Of a stretch of 64,000 nucleotides of DNA, positions 1-9,479 are shown one piece after another. This stretch comes from Doris montereyensis (lineage: Eukaryota; Mollusca; Gastropoda; Nudibranchia; Dorididae): assembly GCA_037039925.1 (NCBI GenBank), contig JAXRKP010000842.1, positions 86,001 to 150,000 on the forward strand. The letters run 5' to 3'. The number at the start of each line of letters is the position of its first letter. Within the stretch, counting starts at the first letter, position 1. The notes under the pieces were generated by a model. It did not search any database. It worked only from the letters and a program-made list of their open reading frames with translations, and had not been told where the DNA came from. Both the position numbers and the translations under genes were made by a program.

Positions 1-1735
1 GACTCCATGAAATGGGAGGACGGAGCAATCCTTTCCGCATTGTTGACTGGGGGTGGTCGGCTGGGAATTATCATACCAGCAGCTGCCGCATCAGTCAGTT
101 GGATAATGAGATTATCCTTGAACTGACTGAGTGACAGCCGATGGTAGCTTTCATCTCGTGGTCGTGTCAGATCAAAAAGAATGCTGGCATTGATGTGGGC
201 CAGTTCAAGGAGCCAGAAGAAAATTTTCTTCCACCACTTGTAAGATTTGCGCTTATGAGCACCGTAGTAGGTGACTTGTTGGTCAGCACGATCACACCCA
301 TTCATATTTTGGTTGTACTGTTGAATTGGTGTGGGCTTGTCAACAATGTGGCCTCTTTTTCGTCTCACTGGTGTTAGCGACCTCACCACATTGACAAGCG
401 AACAAAATTTTTTTGCCTTTTGTCACGAAAAGCCACAACGAGGTACTTACATCCTTCATCACTATACCACGTCATTTTGTTTTGCTCCAGCTTGAGCGTT
501 TTTAATTGCTTGCAAATATTTCCGTCGCACATCGATGGTTCCAGTGTAGTGGTGACGGTTGTGGGACAGAAATTCCAGCAAAGGCACCGACGTATAGAAA
601 CGATCACCGAAAACATGATGGCCCTTGTCCAATGGTGACAGTAGCTTTGCAAATACTTTGACAGCTTGGGCAGATGTTGGGTCAATGTCTGGGTGATATG
701 ATGTATTAGCACCATAATAGGTGAACACATTGTAGACATACCCAGTAGCACTGTCGCAGAGGCCGAAGGTCTTGATGTGATATTTGGACGGCTTTGACGC
801 ATTGAATTGCTTGTGTCGCCACCGTCCCTTATACCCGATGATCATCTCATCAATGGACATTTCTTTGTCAGGGTAGAAAGCATTTTGAAATCTAACCATC
901 AATGATTCCAGAAATGGCTCGATCTTCTTCTGCTGCAATGAATCCTTCCCACCCGCATGGAGCATCGTGTGATACAACATTTCAAATCGTTGCCGAGTCA
1001 TCATCTGTCCATACCAGGGTGTGTATTTGTGTTTTCTCTTTGTTGCCCAGTAGTCCTTTATACTCGGTCTTGGATCGAGACCCATGGCAATCAGGATGGC
1101 AAAAATGTCAGCAAATCTGGTCGTGAAACGGGCTCCATCCGATTATAAATTGAATGCTGACGATGGGGAGTGTTTAGCATTTTCCGTTTCTCGCCATAGG
1201 CGTTGATGTTGGTGAGAAGACTGTCCAAAATATCAGGAGTTAGCAGAGAAAATAAACAATCTAATTCAGACGAATTTGCGGTGCACAGTTCTTTGTTGAC
1301 GCCATGAGATTGAGCACGAACGAAGCGAAAATTCATCTGCGTGTTCCCAGTTGTCACCTCCTTCCATGTCAAATTTTCACCCGCCTCTCTAATACCAGAT
1401 CTATCTACTATCCTTGGGGCTGGGGTATCACTACTATCACCATTGACAGTATTGTCTAACTCTAGATCTACAGTGCTAGCAGCAGAGGAACCATTTCTTT
1501 TCTGCAATGGTGCAGTAGATCTAGACGTTGAGGATCTAATTTCTTGAACCTCTTCCTCACTATCACTCGATGCAGATGAAGAATGATACTGATAGTCATC
1601 ACAACTGGATTGACCATCATCTGACTCACTATCTGATAGAATTGAGGGCAAATCCTCATCCATTTCTATCATTTGAAGTGCCCTTTCAGTGCACAGACGT
1701 TTACGTGGGCGTGGCTGCGAGGGTGTGGAATCCAT
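1..1735 (-). pseudogene. piggyBac-like transposase (PGBD/DDE_Tnp_1_7), frame-broken and cut by the window edge
   Basis: Cut-and-paste DNA transposase. The likely start is at 1735 (MDSTPSQPRPRKR...), followed by an acidic, Ser-rich N-terminal region, the usual piggyBac layout. The DDE core follows on the minus strand in three frames. It holds MGLDPRPSIKDYW near 1045-1085, MSIDEMIIGYKGR with the first catalytic Asp near 850, FGDRFYTS with the second near 605, and CDRADQ with the third near 285, then RKSYKWWKKIFFWLLELA near 200-250. Frame changes fall near 1095-1130 and near 470-500, and further changes or stops occur towards position 1. The C-terminal Cys-rich domain would lie left of the window. 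All three Asp are still readable, so decay is either recent or partly sequencing error. No terminal inverted repeat or TTAA boundary could be fixed. Family assignment is firm; activity is unlikely as read. Confidence 0.85.
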
Positions 1736-2420
1736 CGTGAAGTAAACAAAGAGATTGCGCTTGAAATTCAACAAAAATCGTCACTAAAAGTCAGAAAACT
1801 TGATCAAATTTCGTGAAAAAAGACGCTGTCTATGACCCGGAAGTAGTTATAGGTCAATTTATAATAAAATATGGATAAGGGGATTGGAAAAGAAAGTAGA
1901 TTTATCGAGCCGAAGTCCACACGATATCGGCTAAATCACAAGTGACATGGCCTTAACTGCTTAAATTAGACAAATTGTACATTAAGGATGGAAACGGATC
2001 CATATGTCACATCTTTATGGAGATGAAGCGTTTCATAGTTGTAAGGGTGGAAAATCGATTTTTCCTCAAATATAGGTTAGAAAAGGGCTGGAATACAAGA
2101 GAACAATTGATGTGAACCCTCATACTCACACAACAGTAATGCAGAAAATAAGTCAACGACCTGGAACCCGTTTCTCTACAAAATGATGGAATTCGAACCA
2201 CTGCAATATCTCGACAACCATTCAAGCTATCTTGAAAATTTAAAAAGCATAACTACCAGGACGTTGTGCTCTATCTGTGTTCGGAATACGTTAAAAGTAC
2301 ACATCTCTAAATAATGACAATTTTCCCACAGACACCTATATTTGGACTGCATTTTAAATTATTTGTTAATCCTTGTATTAGTTGTATATAGAAAGAGCCA
2401 CAGTAGAGTGAAGTCAAAGG
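1736..2420. other. AT-rich spacer, no gene seen
   Basis: No supported reading frame. It probably includes the promoter side of the piggyBac element and flanking non-coding DNA; several TTAA sites occur but none pairs with a recognisable terminal repeat. Confidence 0.4.
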
Positions 2421-3249
2421 AAATATGACAATAAGTGACAACTCAATAATAGAACAAACACGTGATGTTTCAGGTATAACCTTCATCAGACAACAAACGA
2501 GAAATATCTAAGATCTAGATCTAAGCACTTCCTCAGGCATCACACAATGTGATGTCAGAAGAAAAACAGAAAGGAAGGAAGAAAGAAAGAAAAAGACAGT
2601 GATGATAAGAAACGTAAGTAGAAGGGGATGTGAAGAATATGTAGGAGCGGGAATGGAAAGGTGAGAAGGAGATAGAGAGAAGAAGAGAGAGAGAGAGAGA
2701 AAAAAAGAAGAAAAAAGCAAGGAGAGAGATGTGTGAGTATGAGAAAAACCCGAATGAAAAAAGAGGATAACTATAAGACTAGATCTATATCTCACTTGGT
2801 CTAGAAAGAAGAAATGATAGAGAATGACTGAAAGGAAATATCAATCAAGGCAAAAATTTACACTAAAGGTGCAGAAATGTATACAAATTACAAATGTATC
2901 GATGCAATAAGGAGATAGAGTAAATGACTTATCTGAAATGCCAATTAGCACTAGCTGATATGCTTTCGGAGCTTTCTTAAATCCAATTTCTTCCTTTATT
3001 TCTGGCAAACTGTAAATCAGGTGGATGTAGAGTGAATTTGATGATATTACTATCTCATAAACAGGCATGCGATTACACAATGTAAAACATATTTCTATAT
3101 CTATGGGGATTGTGTAATGTCTGAGGTAGTGCTTAGATCTAGATCTAGATTCTAGATATTTCTCGTTTGTTGTCTGGCGAAGGGTTATACCCGAAACATC
3201 ACTTGTTTGTTCTATCTTTATTAGGGAGTTGTCACATATTGTCATATTT
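2421..3249. mobile_element. Fold-back / long-TIR MITE
   Basis: The left arm (2421-2548) is the reverse complement of the right arm (3109-3249). Starting from AAATATGACAAT both run through the same landmarks: GACAACT, GTGATGTTTC, GACAACAAACGAGAAATATCT and CTAGATCTAAGCAC. About 560 bp of internal DNA separates them: a purine-rich low-complexity part (2555-2720), then sequence with no ORF. This is the structure of a non-autonomous fold-back DNA element. A right-end piece recurs near 26855-26895, and an internal segment recurs at 4735-4867. Superfamily unknown. Confidence 0.75.
2555..2790. repeat. Purine-rich low-complexity tract inside the fold-back element
   Basis: Mostly A and G, with runs such as GAAGGAAGGAAGAAAGAAAG and GAGAGAGAGAGA. 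The apparent long ORFs here are composition artefacts. Confidence 0.7.
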
Positions 3250-3446
3250 CGTGCTTGTATATATAATGCTATACAAAAGAAAAAAAAGTCATGAAATAAA
3301 TCATTTAGATTTCATAGGCTATGATCATAGATACTAATTTTCCAAGCAATATATCTTTCAATAGTTTGTATGTTTATTCTGACTGGAAGAAGTTTTTTTA
3401 CATGTTTATTCATGTTTAAAAGTGAAGGAAAGTTTCTTCTAGGTCC

Positions 3447-3712
3447 TTACATTCCCATAGAGCCGAAGCGTTTCCTGGTTTGTATAGGGTGAGCGGAACA
3501 GGTGATAATTATCATCTTCTTGACAGGCCGCTAGTCTGTCGCAAATTTTTTATTCCCAAGCTGTTGCTGGTACCCAATTGCACCTGGGCAGAGTGAAGAA
3601 AATGCGTGTTGTTATGTGTCTTCTCCAAGGAACACTACGTCAAACCTAGCATTGCTAGGTTTTGAACCTAGGATCTCATGATCCCAAGTCTGGTAGCCTA
3701 ACCACTGTGTCA
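3447..3712 (-). mobile_element. tRNA-headed SINE, family 2 (Leu/Ser-like head)
   Basis: Minus-strand copy. The tRNA-like head is at 3650-3712 and the body ends near the recurring phrase ATAGAGCCGAAGCGTTTCC. It matches the copies at 6806-6921, 17671-17830, 23080-23440 and 57241-57385. It lies directly upstream of a GLE1 exon, so it sits in a GLE1 intron. Confidence 0.7.
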
Positions 3713-3771
3713 CCGATATTCCTAATTAATTCATATGTATATTTACGTTCGATTCTTACATTAATTTGCAG

Positions 3772-3960
3772 AAAAAAGGAGGAGCAGGTCACATCTAACC
3801 ACGAATCGGCCTTCGCCATTGCAGCGGTTGCTGTGGGCTTATGGGTAGAATTCCCCGTTGTCGGAGACTTGTTCCTGGCGCACCTTCAGACTGTTTGTCC
3901 CTATGTCTTGCCATTTTACAGTCTACGCCAAGAGGGACAATCCACTCCAGAGTACTACAG
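3772..3960 (+). CDS. GLE1: GLE1 mRNA-export factor, penultimate exon
   Basis: Gle1 binds IP6 at the cytoplasmic face of the nuclear pore and activates the DEAD-box ATPase Dbp5/DDX19 to release mRNPs. The exon encodes SAFAIAAVAVGLWVEF, FLAHLQTVCPYVLPFY and STPEYYR. This is the alpha-helical repeat signature of the Gle1 C-terminal domain, where animal homologues have an AVASGIW...LAHLHKKCPY-like stretch. The acceptor is TTTGCAG before 3772. The donor is AG|GTGAG after 3960, leaving phase 2. The last codon (AG plus A from the next exon) gives Arg, so the junction reads YYR-SMGYKI as in homologues. Earlier exons were not found here and should lie left of the window, beyond the piggyBac copy. Confidence 0.88.
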
Positions 3961-4003
3961 GTGAGATTTTTGCAAATTTGTTTTTTTGGGTGTTTTTACA
4001 CTT

Positions 4004-4316
4004 TATTTGACCCACATCCACAACTAAGGTGAACCCTGGGTTTTAGGCAGGCTTTTACCATTTCCCCCAGACGGCCCTGTAAATGACCAAGGGATCTTTA
4101 ATTTGCACAGTGTTGTGATTGACACACAGGATTTCCTTTTTGTCGTCTATTTTCAATGGAGCTAGGTGTCGATACACCTACCTAAACTGGGGGGGGGGGG
4201 GGGGGTGTTCTCTCTCGAGAATAAATGTGAGAGAACTTTTTCAACTTGTCGGGCATGAACCCATGGCCTTTTTGGTTGAGAGGCAGACGCTTTGCATCTG
4301 GACCACCAAGTCCCCT
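4004..4316 (-). mobile_element. tRNA-headed SINE, family 1, with a G17 run
   Basis: Minus strand. The head lies at 4250-4316 (complement of GGGGACTTGGTGGTCCAGA, with a B-box-like sequence). The body holds the phrases recurring in this family, AGGTGTCGAT, GGGATCTTTAA and GCCCTGTAA, and the tail ends near ACCCACATCCACAACTAAG. A 17-G run (4189-4205) occupies the family's intrinsic poly-C position. It lies in the last GLE1 intron. Confidence 0.8.
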
Positions 4317-4734
4317 ACAGTTCAGGAATTGATGTATGAGTTTATGTCATAATGGGAAGAGCAAGGTAAAGGTTTGTATAATATTTTACTGACGGCTCAA
4401 TTTGTCCAGCAACTAACCTTTTTTAGTCTTGAAAAATGAAACCATAGGGAAAACACCCCCCCCTCCCAAAAAAATCCCTGGAAAATAAGCAAATAGGCCT
4501 ACATATACATAGGAAGATGAATCAATTTTTAAAAACAGCGTTTGAACATGAAATGAACATTTATAAAGATTTTCAAGTTTAAGGCTGGTCAGCTGTTTGA
4601 TAAATAAGCACAGCGCAGACCTACTGTTGATATTATTGATCTGTGATCTGTGTTTATCAATGGAACATTACTCTTAAATAATTGAAATGGTGTAAAGATA
4701 AATTGGTTGGTTATATATAACCAATATTGTTTAA

Positions 4735-4867
4735 AACCAATTTCTTCCTTTATTTCTGGCAAACTGTAAATCAGGTGGATGTAGAGTGAATTTGATTATA
4801 TTACTATCTCATAAACGGGCATGTGATTACACAATGTAAAACATATTTCTATATCTATTGGGATTGA
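4735..4867 (+). repeat. Second copy of the fold-back element interior
   Basis: Nearly identical to 2978-3115 in the same orientation: both carry TTCTTCCTTTATTTCTGGCA, CAGGTGGATGTAGAGTGAA and CACAATGTAAAACATATTTC. The terminal arms are absent. It sits in the last GLE1 intron. Confidence 0.8.
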
Positions 4868-5128
4868 CATTGAAAGTTTGGGAGGGGGGGGGGGATCAAA
4901 TGACAGTCAAATGGTACACAGTTTTCTCCAGAGTTCAAACGTTACATATTTTCTCCGGGTTCAAATGTTACATATTTTCTCTCACGTTAAAATGTTACAA
5001 ACAGCCTGGTTCAAGCATAACTACAGATTCACAAAGACGTAATACTATTGGTATCATATTTTCTTAAATTTTTATACGTTTTTTTAGTGACACTTTTTCT
5101 TTTTCTCTCTCTTTCTTTCTTTCTTTAG

Positions 5129-5566
5129 ATCAATGGGCTACAAAATTGATGAGGACGGATCGGTCGAGGAGCAGGACAAATTTCTTCATCGTATGTCTGG
5201 CTGTATGCGACTTTACTGCGCTTGTTTGGTGGCCACGCTCCCAAGGGACAGCACCCCCACGGAGTGGAGCACGCTTGGATGTGGCTGTGTCGGACGTTGA
5301 ACATGGAGCCACAACCTGACATCACTGCTGCTATGATATTCGACGTGCTCTCCGTCACTGGATACCTTCTATTCAGCGAATACAAAATTCAGTTTGTGAA
5401 ACTTCTTCACTTGGTATACAAAGTGTATCTTCCCAAGATGAAGAGTGTATCTATCACCAATTCAATAGTTGGACGGTTAGAGATTTTCCTGGAAAATTCC
5501 CTGCAAAACAATGCGAGGGTGGAGCCTCCCAAAGGCCTCTTATCTCCCAATTTTTGGTTTTCTTGA
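5129..5566 (+). CDS. GLE1: GLE1 last coding exon, with one internal frame break
   Basis: The acceptor is a pyrimidine tract plus TTTAG before 5129. The first frame gives SMGYKIDEDGSVEEQDKF and RMSGCMRLYCA up to about 5222. The homology then continues in another frame as LFGGHAPKGQHPHGVEHAW, LNMEPQPDITAAMIFDVL and finally PPKGLLSPNFWFS before the TGA at 5564-5566. Both halves match consecutive parts of the Gle1 C-terminal domain (homologues read RMSGMIRLYA... then ...HPHGLNHGWRWL and ...FLTSSFWRS), so they belong to one exon. The switch at 5218-5224 needs about one base gained or two lost, and the join is a few residues shorter than vertebrate Gle1. Either the assembly has a small deletion, or the gene copy is damaged. 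Intron 3961-5128 holds a SINE and a fold-back fragment. Confidence 0.85.
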
Positions 5567-5650
5567 TGTATGTGCGAATAGAAAATTTTATTTATTGGAA
5601 ATTTCAAATCAGATATGAATGTGATTTTACCCATTTGCTAAAACTTGATC

Positions 5651-5672
5651 AATAAAAAATAAATAAAATCTT
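5651..5672 (+). terminator. Candidate GLE1 polyadenylation signals
   Basis: Overlapping AATAAA hexamers about 85 bp after the GLE1 stop codon, the usual distance. Position is the only evidence. Confidence 0.5.
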
Positions 5673-6741
5673 GAGAGAAAACGTCCCCAACCCAAACTGT
5701 TTTTCTTTGGTTTTTAAGTATTATATTAAATGAATGATTTACGATGGCAATATGATCATGATGTGGATATGGAGAGAGTGCCAATTAAGAGTTTTTTCGA
5801 TTCAGTGGTCCAAATCACCTGGCCTCTTGGTCAGCTCCTGGCATAGAGAAGACTGACGAATGTTGCCTAAATCGTGCTTTTCAAACCCCGGATTAACTCT
5901 CTCTTCCCAATGTATTTGAGAACCATTACAGAAAGCTACATAAAGTGCAGCACAGTCATTTCAATTTTTTCAGATCTGGTCAATTAGTTTGAGAAAGTCA
6001 TAAATTGGAGGTTTACAGGTTGTCGGTCCTAATTCATAAATTTAGAGACTACAAAACAAAAGGATATCGTACTGATGCGTGTTACACATCCCATCACGTG
6101 CTCATACCAGTCCAGTCATGTCAGCATAGATCTAGATTTAAGTTTATTCACCCATTGCTTGTCTGTTCAGTATATACAGCATTAGTCAAAAGGAAGCGAT
6201 TCATTTAAACTAAACTCAAACAGCATCATGTACTATGAAACGGGCTATGAGCGAAACCGAGATTAACGAGCGCGTAGTTTTCATTGGCAGTGTTTAAACA
6301 GCACGTAACCGCACTAAACAGCAAAGTGCTTTTTTGAGAGAATAGGCCTTTTGCAAGGGATAAAACTAAATTCTAAAACAACAAAGTACAAAGAGTAAAC
6401 ACCCCCTCTCTCGGACACACACACACACACCTTTTCCACATCCCTGTTGCCGTGTTACCGCTAAAGAACGCTGCCATGTCCATGTATAGTCAAGAGGGCT
6501 AAGTGGCTATTCTATCTCGTACTTCCTAACCTTTCTCCTGCGTAAAAAGTCTAAAATTTAAGCATTTATTATTTATACAAATTTCTTTACTTTTTTATAG
6601 GAGTTTGGTAATTTGAGATTTTCTTATTGGGGTTCAAGAAAGGCGTGTTGCTAGTACAAAGTAAATAGAGGAAATAAAAACATATAGAAGAGTTTATTAA
6701 GATAGCCGTAATTCAAGTTTTTTGGTTAGAGATTCGCATGC
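5673..6741. other. Intergenic spacer after GLE1
   Basis: AT-rich, no supported coding region. A short CA repeat lies at about 6416-6430. Nothing else recognised. Confidence 0.4.
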
Positions 6742-6805
6742 TGCACTGTCACCTCCAGATAATCCAGATGTCTCGATAATCCGAGAGAGAGAGAGAGAGA
6801 GAGAG

Positions 6806-6921
6806 TGTTAACTGTCTTTCTCCAAGTAATACAACGCCGGACCTAGTTTTACTAGGATTCGAACCTGGGATCTCATGGTCCCATCAAGAAGCCTAACAAC
6901 TCAACCACCGACTCCACAGAT
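6806..6921 (-). mobile_element. SINE family 2, head fragment
   Basis: Contains ACGCCGGACCTAG, GGATTCGAACCTGGGAT and CCACCGAC, matching the tRNA-like head of the copies at 3447 and 23080. Confidence 0.7.
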
Positions 6922-7009
6922 ACTATTACAGGATGCTCAAACCGGAGAAGCTTCACTTTCTTAGTTCAATCTCCAAATTTAATACCAAGAGCACGGAACA
7001 GCGCTAAAG

Positions 7010-7345
7010 TAATACATGTACTAGTACTAATACAGTGGTAGGCCTAATAATAACAGGCAACCTTGAAAGAACAAATCAATATTATTAATCTTATTCATGT
7101 AAATCTAGTACTAGTGGAAGGCCTAATAATAACAGAACAAATCAATATTATTAATCTTATTCATGGCCTAGTACTAATATAGTGGAAGGCCTAATAATAA
7201 CAGGCAACCTTGAAAGAACAAATCAATATTATTAATCTTATTCATGTAAATCTAGTACTAGTACTAATACAGTGGAAGGCCTAATAATAACAGGCAACCT
7301 TGAAAGAACAAATCAATATTATTAATCTTATTCATGTAGATCTAG
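7010..7345. repeat. Tandem repeat, roughly 70-110 bp units, about 4 copies
   Basis: The phrases GGCCTAATAATAACAG, GAACAAATCAATATTATTAA and TCTTATTCATGTA recur in order. Units differ by loss of the piece AGGCAACCTTGAAA and by variable CTAGTACTAG stretches. Confidence 0.8.
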
Positions 7346-7613
7346 TATTACTACTAGTAGTAGTAATAGACAGACATATACTGTAATTCTCAGAAAAGCG
7401 CATTGAGGGCCGGACAGAGAGAGCTCTGGCCAGTGATGAACAGCATTGTTGTACTCTGACGCCCGTAAAATGCTCCAGGCTTCATTACAGTGAGTTCTGA
7501 GGGCTTTTGCTGATTCAATCACAATGTGTTCCTTTGATTTTGATCGGTGATTCGATAATCCGGACAAATTTGCTCGAACGGAGGTGTTCGGATTATCGAG
7601 ACGCGACTGAATA

Positions 7614-8759
7614 TCATTACAACAAATGACTATTCAAGGCCTAGATAAGTAAATTAACACAATGTGCTATCATTATCATTGATCACCAGGGGCCCATAAA
7701 TGTACCAATGTGGACCAATTAATCCAAACCCACAGCACGAGGGATGTCATTATCACACATTGTGCTCCTCTCTCTTTCCATGCGTGTTTGCTGGGTCTGA
7801 AAAACTTGCTTCTAATTGGTTGAAATAAAAAGAGAATAAGGGGAGTTTTCAAGTGATACGGTATTCCCACCAAACTGCACGGCAGTCGAATGCATGATTA
7901 ATCATATTCTTAATGCATGTTGTTTATCATATTCTTAATGCATGTTGTTTATCATGTAAAAGAATGTTACAGCGCTAATTACCCCTTCAAAATACAACCG
8001 GCTGGCTTGACTTCTCCACAGCGCAACAGGTTTTTGTAAATCTGTTTATTCAATTCTTGTGAATTATAAACTTGATAACGTCTTCTTGCCTCGTCTCGCA
8101 CACATACACACCACAATTAATACAACTAGTCTTGGCTGTCTCAGCTCTGGTCACTCTTTCCTACCCTTTCCCTTCCCGACTCAGTAGATCTGCCAGACAG
8201 ACAGCCGATTGGCTCTCTCTTTGATCGCGTGGACAAAATCTGAGATAACACTTTTACTGAAGGAGATCGTATTTTGTAAGACACCCATGTCAACCAATAA
8301 AATATCATTCCTAGTTGCCGAATGCCCTTGGTGTAGTCTTGAGTGATACTAGTGATAGAAGAATGTAACACTACAGATCTATGAACAGATGATAGGCCTT
8401 TTGAGTCTTGTCCTCAAACCAACGAACAAGAAACAAAACCCAAATAATAACAAACAACTAACAAAACAAAAGAGTTTATTTTCAAACAAGGATAGCAATG
8501 TAAATAATGGGTTGTGGCTCTTGACTCCGTCAAAATGCACCTTCGCCAAAAGGCATGTCTTTTTTGTCACCCGTGGTCCGTGTATTTTGGTGGAGACTAC
8601 TGAAATAGTGACACATGTTAGTTTTTGTTACTAATTTCTGATTTTCTCCATGAAATTTTGTTGAAAAGGTCTTTAACTTTAAAGTTTTTAATCGCCTAGG
8701 AAATAATTTGCTGTTCATTGCTCCTCCTTAAGTTAAAGAGGCCCTGGTTTGCAAGGCAA
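7614..8759. other. Spacer, no gene seen
   Basis: Short overlapping ORFs on both strands without motifs. A 24-bp direct repeat around TTTATCATATTCTTAATGCA lies at about 7900-7950. Confidence 0.4.
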
Positions 8760-9410
8760 ATTCATATTGGTAGTAGTAATAAGCCGGCAGTGGACAGGTA
8801 AGCACTTGTACGGTGAGTAGATGATTACCGCCTTCCAGGCGGGTCTTGGCCGACCAAAGGCTAAGGGAGTTAACCCTGACAGAAAACAACCTGCTGCCTT
8901 GCAGGCCGGTCTTGGTTGACCAAAGACCAAGGAGTTGACCCTGACAGAAAATAACGACCTTCTGCCTTGCAGGCTGATTTAAATGATTAAAGGCTAAGGG
9001 AGTTAACCCTGACAAAAATAACAAGGCGTGGTAGGGGCCTCAAGGTGACAGCTCCACCATCTACCTAAGAACAATGAGGTAATCCCCTGCTTATCCAAAA
9101 TCAAACAGATTCAGAGAAATAAATATAATACAACTGGCTTGACCTGTACGGGTAGATGATCCCGCCTTCCACGAGTCTCCTGCTGCCTTGCAGGCAGGTC
9201 TTGGCTGACCAAAGACTAAGAGAGTTAACCCTGAAAGAAAACAACCTGCTGCCTTTCAAGCCGGTCTTGACTGACCAAAGGCTAAGGGAGTTAACCCTGA
9301 CAGAAAATAACAACCTGCTGCCTTGCAGGCTGGTCTTGAATGACTAAAGGCTAAGAGAGTTAACCCTGACAGAAAATAACAAGGCCTGGACAGAGAAAGA
9401 TGGATGTCCT
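8760..9410 (+). mobile_element. Two tandem copies of a LINE 5' leader (no ORF attached)
   Basis: Two plus-strand blocks (about 8768-9100 and 9135-9405). Each begins with a TAGATGA(T)...CCGCC phrase and consists of 65-70 bp sub-repeats holding GTTAACCCTGACAGAAAA, CCTGCTGCCTTGCAGGC and GACCAAAGGCTAAG. The same blocks stand immediately upstream of LINE ORFs at 11600-11905 (minus) and 63395-63750 (plus), which identifies them as the LINE leader. The first copy ends with a phrase (CCACCATCTACCTA...) that precedes the ORF in the intact arrangement. Confidence 0.75.
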
Positions 9411-9479
9411 TCTTTGCTGCCTTACGTGCAAACAGGCATACTGGGCAGTAAGTAAGTAAATAAGTAGGTCAGTCAGTAC

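Larger units (their letters stand above)
6747..7613. mobile_element. Candidate pogo/Tigger-like non-autonomous element
   Basis: The left end carries CACTGTCACCTCC followed by TCTCGATAATCCGAG. The right end, reverse-complemented, starts CAGTCGCGTCTCGATAATCC and also contains CACCTCC and ATAATCCG repeats. Tandem 'ATAATCCG' sub-repeats near both ends are typical of pogo/Tigger termini. Inside are a SINE fragment (6806-6921), a roughly 100-bp tandem repeat (7010-7345) and a short minus-strand ORF (7328-7567) with no motif I can name. Boundaries are approximate. Confidence 0.45.

Noticed and set aside
383..1148. Plus-strand ORFs opposite the piggyBac transposase
   Set aside because: Antisense shadows of the transposase; composition follows the minus-strand codons.
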